From: Ancylobacter sp. WKF20
GTDB taxonomy: Bacteria; Pseudomonadota; Alphaproteobacteria; Rhizobiales; Xanthobacteraceae
Length of the DNA stretch: 64,000 bases
Assembly: GCF_029760895.1 (NCBI RefSeq)
Contig: NZ_CP121679.1
Coordinates: 4,012,001-4,076,000 of the forward strand
Direction of reading: 5' to 3'
Position numbers and translations under genes: made by a program. The notes beneath the pieces were generated by a model. That model was not told where the DNA came from. It did not search any database and worked only from the letters and a program-made list of their open reading frames with translations. Positions 55,900 through 64,000 of this stretch are shown piece by piece; positions within the stretch are counted from its first letter, which is position 1; the number at the start of each line of letters is the position of its first letter.

Positions 55900-57062
55900 G
55901 GCGCAGCCGGCGTGGCCGAGGCGACGTGCTCCTCGACATGGATGCGCGCCTCCACCGACATGCCGGCGCGCAGGCGCGCCACCAGCGGCTGGCCGGGATC
56001 GAAGGCGATGCGCACGGGGATGCGCTGCACCACCTTGGTGAAATTGCCCGTGGCATTGTCGGGCGGCAGCAGGGCGAAGACCGCGCCGCTGGCCGGGGAG
56101 ACGCGCTCCACATGGCCGGCGAGGGTCTGGCCGGGGAAAGTGTCCACCGTCACGTCCACCCGCTGACCGGGCGCCACATGGGTCAGCTGGGTCTCCTTGA
56201 AGTTCGCGCGGACATAGACGTTGGGGATCGGCACGGCGGCGATCAGGTTGGTGCCGACGTTCACATAATCGCCCACCTGCACCAGCCGTGCGCTAACCGT
56301 GCCGTCGAACGGCGCGACCACCGTGGTGTAGCCGAGCTTGAGCTGGGCTGTCTGCAGGTTGGCCTTCGCGCCGTCGAGCGTTGCGTGCAGCGCGCCTTCC
56401 TCACCGATGAGCACGTCGAGCTGGCGCTTCTGCGCCTCGATAGCGGCTTCCGCCTCGCGGACATCGGCATTCGCCTTGGCGAGATTGGCGGTGGCCTGCT
56501 GGAGACGCTGCTGCGTGCCGGCGATGCCGCCATCGACGAGGGCCTGCTGGCGGTTGAACTCCTCCTCCATCTCGGTGGCGACGGCCTTGGCCGAGACGAA
56601 CTGCGCCTGTGCCTGCACGATGAGGGCGCGCTGGAGTTCTTCCTGATTGGCGAGGTTGGCAAGCGCCGCCGCCGCGCCGTCGACGCTCGCCTGCGCGCCG
56701 GCAAGGCTCGCCTGATAGTCGGCGGGATCGATCTCGACGAGCGGCTGGCCGGCCTTCACCGTCTGGTAGTCGTCGACCAGAACCTTCAGCACATTGCCGG
56801 TGATGCGGGCGCTCAGCGTGGAGACGTCGGCCTCGACATAGGCGTCGTCCGTGGTTTGCGTCGGCCGATTGCTCGCCCATTGCGCCCAGTTGCCATTGGC
56901 GAAGGCCAGCAGCGCGCCGACGAGGAGAATGGCGAGCAGCGGGATGGCGAGCCGCTTCAGCCCGGCCCCCACGACATTCGCAGGCTCCGGCGCGGGCGGG
57001 CTGGGGGACGGTGTCTCGCGAAGGGTCGTGTCGGCGGCAGGCATGGCAGCAGGTCCGTTCAC
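55896..57062 (-). CDS. emrA: EmrA-type membrane fusion protein
   Basis: 388 residues, HlyD family: cytoplasmic tail rich in proline, one helix (about 34-54), then barrel-sandwich halves (about 70-105 and 240-275, including GYTTVVAPFDGTVSARLVQVGDYV) around a long coiled hairpin (about 110-235). Together with EmrB and a TolC-like protein it would span the periplasm. Start uncertain between GTG 57062 and ATG 57044; neither has a clear ribosome-binding site. A hairpin at 57068-57095 lies immediately upstream. Confidence 0.87.
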   Translation of the reverse strand: MNGPAAMPAADTTLRETPSPSPPAPEPANVVGAGLKRLAIPLLAILLVGALLAFANGNWAQWASNRPTQTTDDAYVEADVSTLSARITGNVLKVLVDDYQTVKAGQPLVEIDPADYQASLAGAQASVDGAAAALANLANQEELQRALIVQAQAQFVSAKAVATEMEEEFNRQQALVDGGIAGTQQRLQQATANLAKANADVREAEAAIEAQKRQLDVLIGEEGALHATLDGAKANLQTAQLKLGYTTVVAPFDGTVSARLVQVGDYVNVGTNLIAAVPIPNVYVRANFKETQLTHVAPGQRVDVTVDTFPGQTLAGHVERVSPASGAVFALLPPDNATGNFTKVVQRIPVRIAFDPGQPLVARLRAGMSVEARIHVEEHVASATPAAP

Positions 57063-57067
57063 ATGAC

Positions 57068-57095
57068 GAGGGCCGGACCACCCGGCCCGGCCCTC
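57068..57095 (-). terminator. Hairpin between MFS gene and emrA
   Basis: Arms GAGGGCCGG (57068-57076) and CCGGCCCTC (57087-57095), the same arm sequence as the DUF2735 terminator at 11417-11445. It lies 81 bases past the MFS stop, so it may end that transcript, but its closeness to the emrA start also allows a role in emrA translation. Confidence 0.5.
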
Positions 57096-57175
57096 GCATT
57101 ATGACGACCTCGCCGGATGACCCTTCCGGGATGCCACTTCGCCGGCGCGCCGTGCGGGCGGAAAATCGCCCGGTC

Positions 57176-58390
57176 TCACCGGGCGTGGCGGACGACGACC
57201 TGCCAGAGCTGGATCGCCGCACCGATGGCGGCGAAGGCGAGGCCGGCGAGGCTGACCAGTTCCCAGCCGCCGCGCTGCCAGGCAAGCGTCGCCACTGCCG
57301 AGCCGATCGCGCCGCCGAGGAACATCGAGCCCATCAGCACGGTGTTGAGCCGGGCCCGCGCGGCCGGGCGCAGGGCGAAGACGATGTGCTGGTTGGAGAC
57401 CAGCGCGCCCTGCAGGCCGAAATCGAGCAGCACGACGCCGACGATTAGTCCGGCGAGCGAGCCCCAGAGGCCGAACACGATCCACGACGCCAGCGTGATG
57501 ACCGCACCGGCGACGACGGCATGCGTCGGGCCGTGCCGGTCGGCGAAACGGCCGGCGAGGGGGGCGGCGAGGACGCCGGCGGCGCCGATCAGGCCGAACA
57601 GGCCGGCGACATCCGCGCCGAGACCGAATTCCGGCTGCTCCAGACGGAAGGCGAGGATGGTCCAGAAGGCGGTGAAGGAAGCGAACAGGGCGGCCTGGGT
57701 CAAGGCGGCGAGGCGCAGCGCGGGGAATTCGACCCAGAGATGGCCGATGGAGCGCAGCAGGCGGCCGTAGCTCAGCGTTGAATCCGGCGCGCTGTGCGGC
57801 AGGATCATCGCCATGAGCCCGGCGGCGGCGAGCGCCAGCGGCACGGCCAGCCAGAACATGTCGCGCCAGCCTGCATGGGTGGCGACCAGCCCGGCCAGCG
57901 TGCGGCTGAGCAGGATGCCGGTGAGCAGCCCCGCCATCACCGTGCCGACGGTGGCACCCCGGCGTTCCGGCGCGGCCAGATGCGCGGCGAGCGGGACGAT
58001 CTGCTGCGCCACCGTCGCGCCAACGCCGACGGCGAAGGAGGCGGCGAGGATGAGTCCGGCGCTCGGGGCCATGGCCACGAGGGCAAGGGCGAGGGCGATG
58101 AGGACGAACTGGCCGACGATGAGGCTGCGGCGTTCGATCAGGTCGCCGAGCGGCACGATGAGGAACAGGCCGGCGGCATAGCCGAGCTGCGTCGCCGTCG
58201 GGATCGCGGCGGTCAGCGCGCCCGGCAGGTCTTGCTCGATAACCGCGAGCATGGGCTGGTTGTAATAGATGTTGGCGACCGCGAGGCCGGCGGCGGCCGC
58301 CATGGCGAAGGTGGTGCCGGTGCCGAGGGTCGCCTCGCCAGCGGAGGCCGGGGTGGGCGCCATCTCGTGGGCGGTGTTCGGGGTGGACAT
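57176..58390 (-). CDS. MFS transporter (12 helices, DHA1-like)
   Basis: 404 residues with 12 predicted helices. The stretch [18 protein letters not shown] after helix 1 and [14 protein letters not shown] (motif A region) fit the YdhP/AraJ-like group of drug or sugar exporters. Substrate unknown. ATG 58390 has AGGAG upstream. It diverges from a LysR regulator gene across a 159-base gap with a clear symmetric site, so it is the probable target of that regulator. Confidence 0.87.
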   Translation of the reverse strand: MSTPNTAHEMAPTPASAGEATLGTGTTFAMAAAAGLAVANIYYNQPMLAVIEQDLPGALTAAIPTATQLGYAAGLFLIVPLGDLIERRSLIVGQFVLIALALALVAMAPSAGLILAASFAVGVGATVAQQIVPLAAHLAAPERRGATVGTVMAGLLTGILLSRTLAGLVATHAGWRDMFWLAVPLALAAAGLMAMILPHSAPDSTLSYGRLLRSIGHLWVEFPALRLAALTQAALFASFTAFWTILAFRLEQPEFGLGADVAGLFGLIGAAGVLAAPLAGRFADRHGPTHAVVAGAVITLASWIVFGLWGSLAGLIVGVVLLDFGLQGALVSNQHIVFALRPAARARLNTVLMGSMFLGGAIGSAVATLAWQRGGWELVSLAGLAFAAIGAAIQLWQVVVRHAR

Positions 58391-58480
58391 GGGTTTCTCC
58401 TAGGCCGGGCGCCGGGGATGGGGAATCCCGCGCGGCGCCGTCGCTGTTTCGGCCATGGAGATAGAGCTAGCGCGCCCGGC

Positions 58481-58514
58481 GTTATAGTGTCTTGTTCAGA
58501 TACACGACTATAAC
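58481..58514. promoter_or_regulatory. LysR-type operator between MFS and lysR genes
   Basis: Perfect arms GTTATAGT (58481-58488) and ACTATAAC (58507-58514), extended by inner GTGT/ACAC with a one-base offset. It lies 36 bp ahead of the lysR start and 91 bp from the MFS start. LysR proteins commonly bind such sites in divergent promoters; the pairing is inferred. Confidence 0.6.
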
Positions 58515-58549
58515 GGATTGCGTTACACGCCGTTTGAACGGGTCAGGGG

Positions 58550-59434
58550 ATGCTGGATCTCGCCGCCGTCACGTTGCTGGTCGAGCTTGCCGCTGCCGGG
58601 AGTCTGGCGGGCGCGGCGCGGCGGCTGCATCTCTCGCCCATGGCGGCGAGCCGCCTGCTGGCCAAGCTCGAGCAGGAGCTGGGTGTGCGGCTGGTGCAGC
58701 GCACGACCCGCTCGCTCTCCTTCACCGATGACGGCCTTGCCTTCCTGCCGCATGCCCAGACTTTGGTGGAGGATCAGGCGGCGGCGCTCGCCAGCCTGCG
58801 CGGGCGTAGCGCGGCCCCGAGCGGGCTCTTGCGCGTCAGCGCCTCGCTGGCCTTCGGGCGCAAGGTGCTGGCCCCGCTTGTCGTCGAGTTCATGCAGGCC
58901 CATCCGCGCATCGAGGTGGAACTGCAACTCAGCGATAAGGTGGTCGACATCGTCGCCGAGGGGCTCGATATCGGCATCCGCATCGCCGATCTCCCCGACA
59001 CCAGCCTCATCGCCCGCAAGGTCGCCGACAGCCCGCGCCTCTTGCTCGCGGCGCCCGCTTATCTCGCCCGCGCCGGCGCCCCGCAGCGGCTCGACGATCT
59101 TGCCGCCCATACCTGCCTCACCTCCAGCATCATCCCGCACTGGGTGTTCCGGACCGAGAGCGGGCGACGGCGGATGAGCGTGCGCGGCCGCTTCTCGGCC
59201 AATTCGCTCGATGCGGTGCAGGAAGCCTGCGTCGGGGGGCTCGGCATCGCCTATCTGTCGCATTGGCACGCCCGCGAGGAACTGGCGAGCGGGCGGCTGA
59301 CCGACATTGCGCTCGTGGATGCGCAGACCGAGCCGCTGACCATCTGGGCGGTCTACCCGACACGGCGGCTGGTCCCGGCCAAGGTGCGTCTGTTCATCGA
59401 CGCGCTCGGCGCCTGGCTGGCGCGGCAAGGCTGA
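58550..59434 (+). CDS. LysR-family transcriptional regulator
   Basis: 294 residues. N-terminal winged helix-turn-helix (about 3-62: LAAVTLLVELAAAGSLAGAARRLHLSPMAASRLLAKLEQELG) and a two-lobed effector domain (about 90-290) of the kind seen in regulators of small efflux or oxidation genes. It diverges from the MFS exporter gene and ends 1 base from the convergent histidine kinase stop. Autoregulation through the site at 58481-58514 is likely. Confidence 0.9.
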   Translation: MLDLAAVTLLVELAAAGSLAGAARRLHLSPMAASRLLAKLEQELGVRLVQRTTRSLSFTDDGLAFLPHAQTLVEDQAAALASLRGRSAAPSGLLRVSASLAFGRKVLAPLVVEFMQAHPRIEVELQLSDKVVDIVAEGLDIGIRIADLPDTSLIARKVADSPRLLLAAPAYLARAGAPQRLDDLAAHTCLTSSIIPHWVFRTESGRRRMSVRGRFSANSLDAVQEACVGGLGIAYLSHWHAREELASGRLTDIALVDAQTEPLTIWAVYPTRRLVPAKVRLFIDALGAWLARQG

Positions 59435-59435
59435 T

Positions 59436-61346
59436 CTATTCGGCGAGGCCCGCAACCAGTGCCGGTAGCCGGATCGCCACGCGCCCGCCGCCGTCCGTCT
59501 CGTCCGCCGGGATGATGACGATCTCGCCGTCATGCGCACCAATGATGGTGCGGCACATGGCGAGGCCCAGCCCCATGCCGTTGGCCTTGGTGGTGAAGAA
59601 CGGCTCAAAGGCCTTGGCGGCAGCCTCGCTGGTGAAGCCCGGGCCGGTGTCGCTCACCTCGATGGCGATGCCGCGCGCCGTGCGGCTGGTGGTGAGCCGG
59701 ATCTGCCGTTCGGCGCTGCCGCTGCCGGCCATGGCCTGCGCGGCATTGACCATGAGATTGATCAGCACCTGCTGCAGCAGGATGCGGTCGCCGCGCACCA
59801 GCGTGCCGGGGGCGGCAAGCGTGGGCTGCAGCGTCACGGCATGGGCCGCGAGCTCCGGCTGCACGAGATGGATCGCTTCCTCGATCAGCGGGTCGAGGTC
59901 GAGCGGCACGCGGTCGGGCTCCACCTTGCTCATGAAGGAGCGCACCCGGCGCACCACCTCGGAGGCGCGGCGCGCGGCGATGGCCGCCTCGCGGATCGAG
60001 GCCCGCACCTCGTCGAGATCGGGCGGGTTGCGGTCCATCCAGCGGCTGGCCGCGTCCGCGTGAAGCGTGATGGCGGCGAGCGGCTGGTTGATCTCATGGG
60101 CGATGGAGGCCGAGACCTCGCCGATGGTCGCTGCGCGCCGCGTATGGTCGAGCTGGTCGCGCGTGCGCTGGAGCGTCTCCTGCACTCGCACGCGCTCGGT
60201 GATGTTGAGGACGCTGGCCTGCACGCAGTCCAGCGCGCCGTCCGGCGGGAAGTTGAAGGCGACAATGACGCGCAGCAGATCGCCGGCGCGGGTGCGCAGC
60301 GTGGCCTCCGCCTCCCAGGTCGGCACATTGGCGTCGAGCGCGATGAGGAAGCCGGCGAAGCGGGCGACGTCGTCTTCGAGGAATTCATGCAGCGAGGTGA
60401 AGAACTCCTCCTTGGAGCCCACACCCATCATGCGCAGCGCCGTGGTGTTCACGTCGATGATGCGCACGGAATTGCGCATGCGCCGCACGAAGTCGGGATT
60501 GTCCGCCAGATAGGCCGGCAGATCGTCAACGCCATTGGCGCGGAGCGCCTCCAGCTCCGCCTTCATCGGGCGCAGATCGTGCTCCCAGATCGCCACGGCG
60601 AGATTCTCGAAGATGGTGCGGTAGCGCCGCTCGCTGCGGCGCAGCGCCTCCTCGGCGGTCGTGCGGGTGGTGATGTCGGTGTTGCTCTCCAGCGTGCGCC
60701 CGCCGCGTCGGCCGATATCGGCGCGGCGCAGCCAGCGGCTGAGCGCCCGGACCTCGCGCCCTTCGCGTGTCGTCTGGGTGATCTCGCCTTCCCACGCCCC
60801 GGTGAGGGCAAGGCTGGCCTCGATCTCCTCGCGGGGCTGGGGAAAGCGCGTGGCGAGCAGCTCATGCGCGTCACGCCCGTGAACCTCGTCGAAGCTCCAG
60901 CCATAGAGCCGTTCCGCGCCGCGATTCCAGTAGATCACCCGTCCCGCCGCGTCGCTGAGGCAGATCGCGTCATGGGTGACGTCGAGCAGCTCCGCCTGGC
61001 CTTCCAGCGCCCGCTGGTCGGCATGGCGCGACAGCATGAGGAAGCTGGTGGCGATAAGCGCGGCGAGGCTGATGAGCAGGCGGAGCGAGGCATCGAGATG
61101 GCCATGCAGGCCGTGCATGAAGGCGAAGCTGGAGAGCGTCAGGATCGCGCAGAGCGCCGCGGACGTGAGAATGGCACGGCGCGAGCCGCCTTCGCCGACG
61201 ATGATGAGCACGAGCACATAGAGCACCGCCACCGCGCTGCCGAGCGTGGTGAAGGTGTCGATGGCGAAGATCGTGCCTGCCAGCAGAAAGGCACCTGCAT
61301 AGCGGCATCGTGCGGCGCGCGAGTCCGGCGTCGTCCCCCGTCGCAT
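59436..61346 (-). CDS. PAS-domain sensor histidine kinase (FixL/DctB-like)
   Basis: 636 residues: three or four N-terminal helices (about 18-50, 58-80 and 88-106), one PAS domain (about 115-220), a second PAS-like domain (about 235-385, starting RRYRTIFENLAVAIWEHD), then a kinase core with His417 in SASIAHEINQPLAAI, N-box NLMVNAAQAM, DTGPGF and GMGLGLAMCRTII. No haem-PAS histidine is evident to me. The partner is probably the FixJ-type regulator cut off at the right edge or the receiver at 63366-63737, since no full response regulator adjoins it. Confidence 0.85.
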   Translation of the reverse strand: MRRGTTPDSRAARCRYAGAFLLAGTIFAIDTFTTLGSAVAVLYVLVLIIVGEGGSRRAILTSAALCAILTLSSFAFMHGLHGHLDASLRLLISLAALIATSFLMLSRHADQRALEGQAELLDVTHDAICLSDAAGRVIYWNRGAERLYGWSFDEVHGRDAHELLATRFPQPREEIEASLALTGAWEGEITQTTREGREVRALSRWLRRADIGRRGGRTLESNTDITTRTTAEEALRRSERRYRTIFENLAVAIWEHDLRPMKAELEALRANGVDDLPAYLADNPDFVRRMRNSVRIIDVNTTALRMMGVGSKEEFFTSLHEFLEDDVARFAGFLIALDANVPTWEAEATLRTRAGDLLRVIVAFNFPPDGALDCVQASVLNITERVRVQETLQRTRDQLDHTRRAATIGEVSASIAHEINQPLAAITLHADAASRWMDRNPPDLDEVRASIREAAIAARRASEVVRRVRSFMSKVEPDRVPLDLDPLIEEAIHLVQPELAAHAVTLQPTLAAPGTLVRGDRILLQQVLINLMVNAAQAMAGSGSAERQIRLTTSRTARGIAIEVSDTGPGFTSEAAAKAFEPFFTTKANGMGLGLAMCRTIIGAHDGEIVIIPADETDGGGRVAIRLPALVAGLAE

Positions 61347-61370
61347 GCTGATCGATCGGTCCCAATTGCA

Positions 61371-61401
61371 GCGTGCGCGATAATAACGCGTCCGCGCACG
61401 C
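61371..61401. promoter_or_regulatory. 9-bp inverted repeat upstream of the PAS kinase gene
   Basis: Arms GCGTGCGCG (61371-61379) and CGCGCACGC (61393-61401) with a 13-base AT-containing loop. It lies 25 bp upstream of the kinase start and 80 bp past the DsbA-like stop, so it may end that operon or regulate the kinase. Confidence 0.4.
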
Positions 61402-61480
61402 CGTCATGCTCTGCCCGCGGATGGTTTCTCTATCTCAAAGTATAGGTTTCCCGAAGGAGAGCCAGCGTCGGCCTGTCCGG

Positions 61481-62035
61481 TCAGGCGGTTGCGCGGGCGA
61501 CCGCGCGCAGCAGGTCGACGAGGATGTCGACCTCGCGCGGCCCGTCATAGCGTTCGCCGTTGATGAACAGGCTCGGCGTGCCGTTCACGCCGCTGCGCAC
61601 GCCGCCGATGAAGTCGCGGCGCACGGCCGCGTCATGGCTGCCCTCCAGCGTCGCGCGGATGCTGGCGGCGTCGAGGCCGACGGCGGCGCCGTAGCGGGCG
61701 AGACTGGCAGTGTCGAGCGCATCCTGGTGCTCATAGAGCAGGTCGTGCATCGGCCAGAACTGGCCGATGCCGGCCGCCGCTTCCGCCATGCCGGCCGCCT
61801 GCACCGCGTGCGGATGGGCCTCGGCCAGCGGGAAGTTGCGGAAGACGAAGCGCAGCTCGTCGCCCATCAGGCGCTGCACTTCCTTGAGGACCGGGTAGGC
61901 CTCGCCGCAATAGGGGCATTCATAGTCGCCATATTCGACAAGGGTCACCGGGGCGTCGGCGGGGCCCTGCGCGTGGTCATGCGGGCCGACCGGCGGGGTG
62001 AGGGTGCCATGGGCGATGTTTCCCTGCGCGCTCAT
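61481..62035 (-). CDS. DsbA-like thioredoxin-fold protein
   Basis: 184 residues with Cys40-Pro-Tyr-Cys43 in YGDYECPYCGEAYP and the cis-proline region NGTPSLFINGERYDG. This is the DsbA/FrnE-like group. There is no signal peptide, so it probably works in the cytoplasm on protein or low-molecular-weight thiols. It is coupled (ATGA) to the peroxiredoxin gene upstream, suggesting it may reduce that enzyme or share an oxidative-stress role. Confidence 0.88.
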   Translation of the reverse strand: MSAQGNIAHGTLTPPVGPHDHAQGPADAPVTLVEYGDYECPYCGEAYPVLKEVQRLMGDELRFVFRNFPLAEAHPHAVQAAGMAEAAAGIGQFWPMHDLLYEHQDALDTASLARYGAAVGLDAASIRATLEGSHDAAVRRDFIGGVRSGVNGTPSLFINGERYDGPREVDILVDLLRAVARATA

Positions 62036-62538
62036 GTTGTGGTCTCCTTCTGTGGCGCGAGGGCCTCGAGGGCGGTGAGGATGCCGTCGGCGCCGGGGTT
62101 CAGCCCGACGGGAGAGACGTAGCTCCAGCGGATGACGCCGGCGCCGTCGATGACGAACAACGCGCGTTCGCTGGTGCCCTCATGGGGGCGATAGACGCCA
62201 TAGCTCTGCGCCACGCCGCCCTTCGGCTCGAAATCGGCGAGCAGCGGGAAATGCAGGCCGCGATCATGGGCGAAGGCGGCGTGGCACCAAACGCCATCGG
62301 TCGAGATGCCCACGAGATGCGCGCCATGGCGACGGAATTCGGGGAGGATCTCGTTATAGAGGCCCATCTGGTCGCCGCAGACCGGGCTCCAGTCCGCCGG
62401 GTAGAAAGCGAGGATGACCGGGGAGCCGGCGAGGTCCGACAGGGACAGCATCTGGTCCGGCGTCGAGGGCAAGGTGAAGTCGGGGGCCGCGACGCCGGCG
62501 GCGAGCGCGGTGGCGCCGTGCGTGTGGAGCGCAGTCAT
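62032..62538 (-). CDS. Peroxiredoxin (AhpC/TSA family)
   Basis: 168 residues. Peroxidatic Cys54 lies in YPADWSPVCGDQMGLY (P-x3-S-x2-C, with Ser in place of the usual Thr). A further cysteine in DGVWCHAAFAHDRG could be the resolving residue. The protein reduces hydrogen peroxide or organic peroxides; the DsbA-like neighbour is a candidate reductant. First gene of a two-gene operon and 91 bases downstream of the dps gene. Confidence 0.9.
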   Translation of the reverse strand: MTALHTHGATALAAGVAAPDFTLPSTPDQMLSLSDLAGSPVILAFYPADWSPVCGDQMGLYNEILPEFRRHGAHLVGISTDGVWCHAAFAHDRGLHFPLLADFEPKGGVAQSYGVYRPHEGTSERALFVIDGAGVIRWSYVSPVGLNPGADGILTALEALAPQKETTT

Positions 62539-62603
62539 GCACGCCTCCTATGCGGTGGTGCGGACTCTTGGGTGGTGCGGTGTCGCCCGCGGGATGAGGG
62601 GAC

Positions 62604-62627
62604 GGGGCGGCCGGGACCGGCCGCCCC
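62604..62627 (-). terminator. Terminator-like hairpin after dps
   Basis: Arms GGGGCGGCCGG (62604-62614) and CCGGCCGCCCC (62617-62627), immediately after the dps stop. Very GC-rich with no T-tract, so termination strength is uncertain. Confidence 0.5.
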
Positions 62628-62629
62628 GG

Positions 62630-63145
62630 TCAGTGATTGGAGCGCGTGGTCTCGTAGAGGAACCAGCTGCGGCGCTCGGCCTCGTCGATCCAGACCTCGA
62701 TCAGGCTGGTGGAGGCGACGTCGTTATATTCCTCGCACACCGCATGGGCCGCGCGCAGGAAGCCGGTGAGCCGGCGGTTGTCCTCGGCGAGCTCGGCCAG
62801 CATGTCCGGCGCGGTAACGTAATCGGCGTCATTGTCCGACAGGCGCTGCAGGCGGGAGATGTGGCCGATGGAGCGCAGCGTGGTGCCGCCGACCTTGCGG
62901 GCCCGTTCGGCCAGCGCATCGGTGGTGGCGAAGATCTGGTCGCCCTGCTCGTCCAGCATCAGGTGGTAGTCGCGGAAATGCGGGCCGGACAGGTGCCAGT
63001 GGAAGTTCTTCGTCTTGAGATAGAGCGCGAACATGTCGGCGAGCACGCCGGTGAGGGCGGCGGCGATGTCGCGCGTGGCATCCGCGCCGAGATCGGTGGG
63101 GGTGCGCAGCGGCGCCATCTGGCGGGTCTTTGCCGTGTCGGTCAT
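62630..63145 (-). CDS. dps: Dps-family DNA-binding ferritin-like protein
   Basis: 171 residues. A dodecameric iron-storage protein that oxidises Fe2+ with peroxide and protects DNA. The ferroxidase residues are visible in TKNFHWHLSGPHFRDYHLMLDEQGDQIF (His, His, Asp, Glu). The N-terminal tail (TAKTRQM) is short, with few lysines, so DNA binding may be weak. ATG 63145 gives the family length; the upstream in-frame extension is proline-rich and unlike the family. It lies with peroxiredoxin and DsbA-like genes in a small oxidative-defence group. Confidence 0.92.
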   Translation of the reverse strand: MTDTAKTRQMAPLRTPTDLGADATRDIAAALTGVLADMFALYLKTKNFHWHLSGPHFRDYHLMLDEQGDQIFATTDALAERARKVGGTTLRSIGHISRLQRLSDNDADYVTAPDMLAELAEDNRRLTGFLRAAHAVCEEYNDVASTSLIEVWIDEAERRSWFLYETTRSNH

Positions 63146-63315
63146 GGGTCTTACTCCGGGAGCGGATCGTGCGGCGCCGGGTGGCGGATGACACCGCCCC
63201 GGCCCTGACACGACACAGGCTAGGCGCCCTGCCGGCGGCCCGAAATCGGCTCTAGGGGTGCCGGTCTCATACTTGGGTGTGCCCGGCACCCGCTCGTTGA
63301 GCCGCAGAAACAAAA

Positions 63316-63338
63316 ACGCCGGCACACGGTGCCGGCGT
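63316..63338 (-). terminator. Rho-independent terminator after the receiver gene
   Basis: Ten-base perfect arms (63316-63325 and 63329-63338), 3-base loop. On the minus strand it is followed by TTTTTG. It lies 27 bases past the receiver gene stop. Confidence 0.8.
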
Positions 63339-63365
63339 GAGGTGGACGGGAGGAGGAGAGAGGGG

Positions 63366-63737
63366 TCAGTGCGTGCCGAGCGCCGCGTCGAGGCAGGCGA
63401 TCATCTCGCTGCCGTCAAAGGGCTTGGCGAGGAACCCGACCGCGCCGGCCTCGGTGACCTGACGGCGGATGCGGTCCTCGGGGAAGGCGGTGATGAAGAT
63501 CAGCGGCGTCGACCGGCCGCGGGCGCGCAGCGTCGCCTGCAGCTCCACGCCGCTCATGCCAGGCATCTGCACGTCGGTGATGACGCAATCGGGCGCTTCC
63601 TCGGCCTCGGCGCGCAGGAAATCCTCGGCGGAGGCAAAGGTCCGGGAGAGCAGGCCCAGCGATCGGACGAGGCTGGCGGTCGCCACGCGAACCGACTCGT
63701 CGTCATCAATGATCGCGACCATCGGGAATTGGCGCAC
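63366..63737 (-). CDS. Single-domain response regulator (receiver only)
   Basis: 123 residues forming one FixJ-like receiver: acidic pocket AIIDDDE (9-14), phospho-acceptor Asp55 in CVITDVQMPGMSG and Lys105 in FLAKPF. There is no output domain. GTG 63737 has AAGGA eight bases upstream; ATG 63722 is an alternative that removes five residues. It lies next to a LuxR/FixJ-type regulator gene and near a PAS kinase, so it may act as phosphate sink or relay in that pathway. A clear terminator follows. Confidence 0.88.
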   Translation of the reverse strand: MRQFPMVAIIDDDESVRVATASLVRSLGLLSRTFASAEDFLRAEAEEAPDCVITDVQMPGMSGVELQATLRARGRSTPLIFITAFPEDRIRRQVTEAGAVGFLAKPFDGSEMIACLDAALGTH

Positions 63738-63845
63738 GATGAAATCCTTTCAGCCCGGCGCTCGATGACCCACGGTCTCGTGCCGAACCTTCGTCTTTAT
63801 GGCGCCCCCGCCCGTGGAAGGAAATCATATCAAGGTTTGCCGGTG

Positions 63846-64000
63846 TTATCTTTTCGCCCCCGAGAGCCCCAGCGTTTCCGCCATGCGCACGAGATCGGCC
63901 AGCGAGCGGGCGCCCATCTTGCGCATCACATGGCCGCGGTGAATCTTCACGGTGATCTCACTCAGCCCGATCTCGCCGGCGACCTGCTTGTTCATGAGGC
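63846..64000 (-). CDS. LuxR/FixJ-type response regulator, C-terminal end only
   Basis: The last 51 codons, reading in from the right edge: [20 protein letters not shown], then [16 protein letters not shown] and a stop. This is the helix-turn-helix of a LuxR/NarL-type domain as in FixJ. The receiver domain lies outside the window. It ends 108 bases upstream of the single-domain receiver gene on the same strand; together with the PAS kinase they suggest a FixL/FixJ-like system split over this locus. Confidence 0.8.
   Translation of the reverse strand, partial: LMNKQVAGEIGLSEITVKIHRGHVMRKMGARSLADLVRMAETLGLSGAKR

Overview
This window is high-GC alphaproteobacterial chromosome. Several features point to Hyphomicrobiales, probably a Xanthobacteraceae-like soil or water organism (inference): an ABC-type glycerol uptake operon, a eukaryotic-type glutamine synthetase (GSII) next to a divergent DUF2735 gene, a CyaC-type redox cyclase and FixJ-type regulators. 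Nearly all of it is coding. I see no tRNA, rRNA, CRISPR array, insertion sequence or prophage.

Layout. 1-551: 5' part of a creatinase gene (minus strand). 883-10212: glpD-glpSTPQUV-glpK, for glycerol import, phosphorylation and oxidation. 10429-11355: glutaminase. 11509-13191: DUF2735 and glnII, diverging from a region with a sigma-54 promoter. 13371-17835: cardiolipin synthase, then hsp20-lon. 18291-21763: a DUF2778 envelope protein, then an (R)-amine-transaminase-like protein with a serine hydroxymethyltransferase paralogue. 21767-27226: macAB, divergent from a two-component system. 27316-29708: a UDP-sugar dehydrogenase and a secreted polysaccharide lyase. 29812-41398: an eight-gene operon. 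41374-47052: four glycosyltransferase-type genes. 47385-48230: an FAH-family enzyme. 48239-52092: a bufferin (copper-binding RiPP) operon, divergent from an ECF sigma / NrsF-type anti-sigma pair. 52146-58390: hydrolase, AraC regulator, EmrAB-type pump and a second MFS exporter. 58550-64000: LysR regulator, PAS histidine kinase, DsbA-like protein, peroxiredoxin, Dps, a single-domain receiver and the end of a LuxR/FixJ-type regulator.

The most unusual locus is 29812-34803. Three tightly coupled genes encode an ABC-exporter-like protein in which every ATPase motif is degenerate and the nucleotide-binding domain looks split by about 290 residues, a stand-alone cyclic-nucleotide-binding protein, and a CyaC-type protein (six-helix membrane anchor with histidines, [2Fe-2S] ferredoxin domain, class III cyclase domain). 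The cyclase keeps both metal-binding aspartates but lacks the usual substrate-selecting and transition-state residues. A peptide-type ABC importer and a methyltransferase-like gene follow on the same strand with almost no gaps. I infer a membrane signalling module in which quinone redox state controls a transporter-like pseudo-ATPase through a cyclic nucleotide. The second notable locus is the bufferin cluster, where two divergent promoters with identical motifs and 17-nt spacing face the bufferin gene and its likely sigma factor.

Start codons were chosen by ribosome-binding site, overlap with the upstream gene and family length; where the choice is uncertain the entry says so. Identifications come from reading the protein sequences, without database searches.
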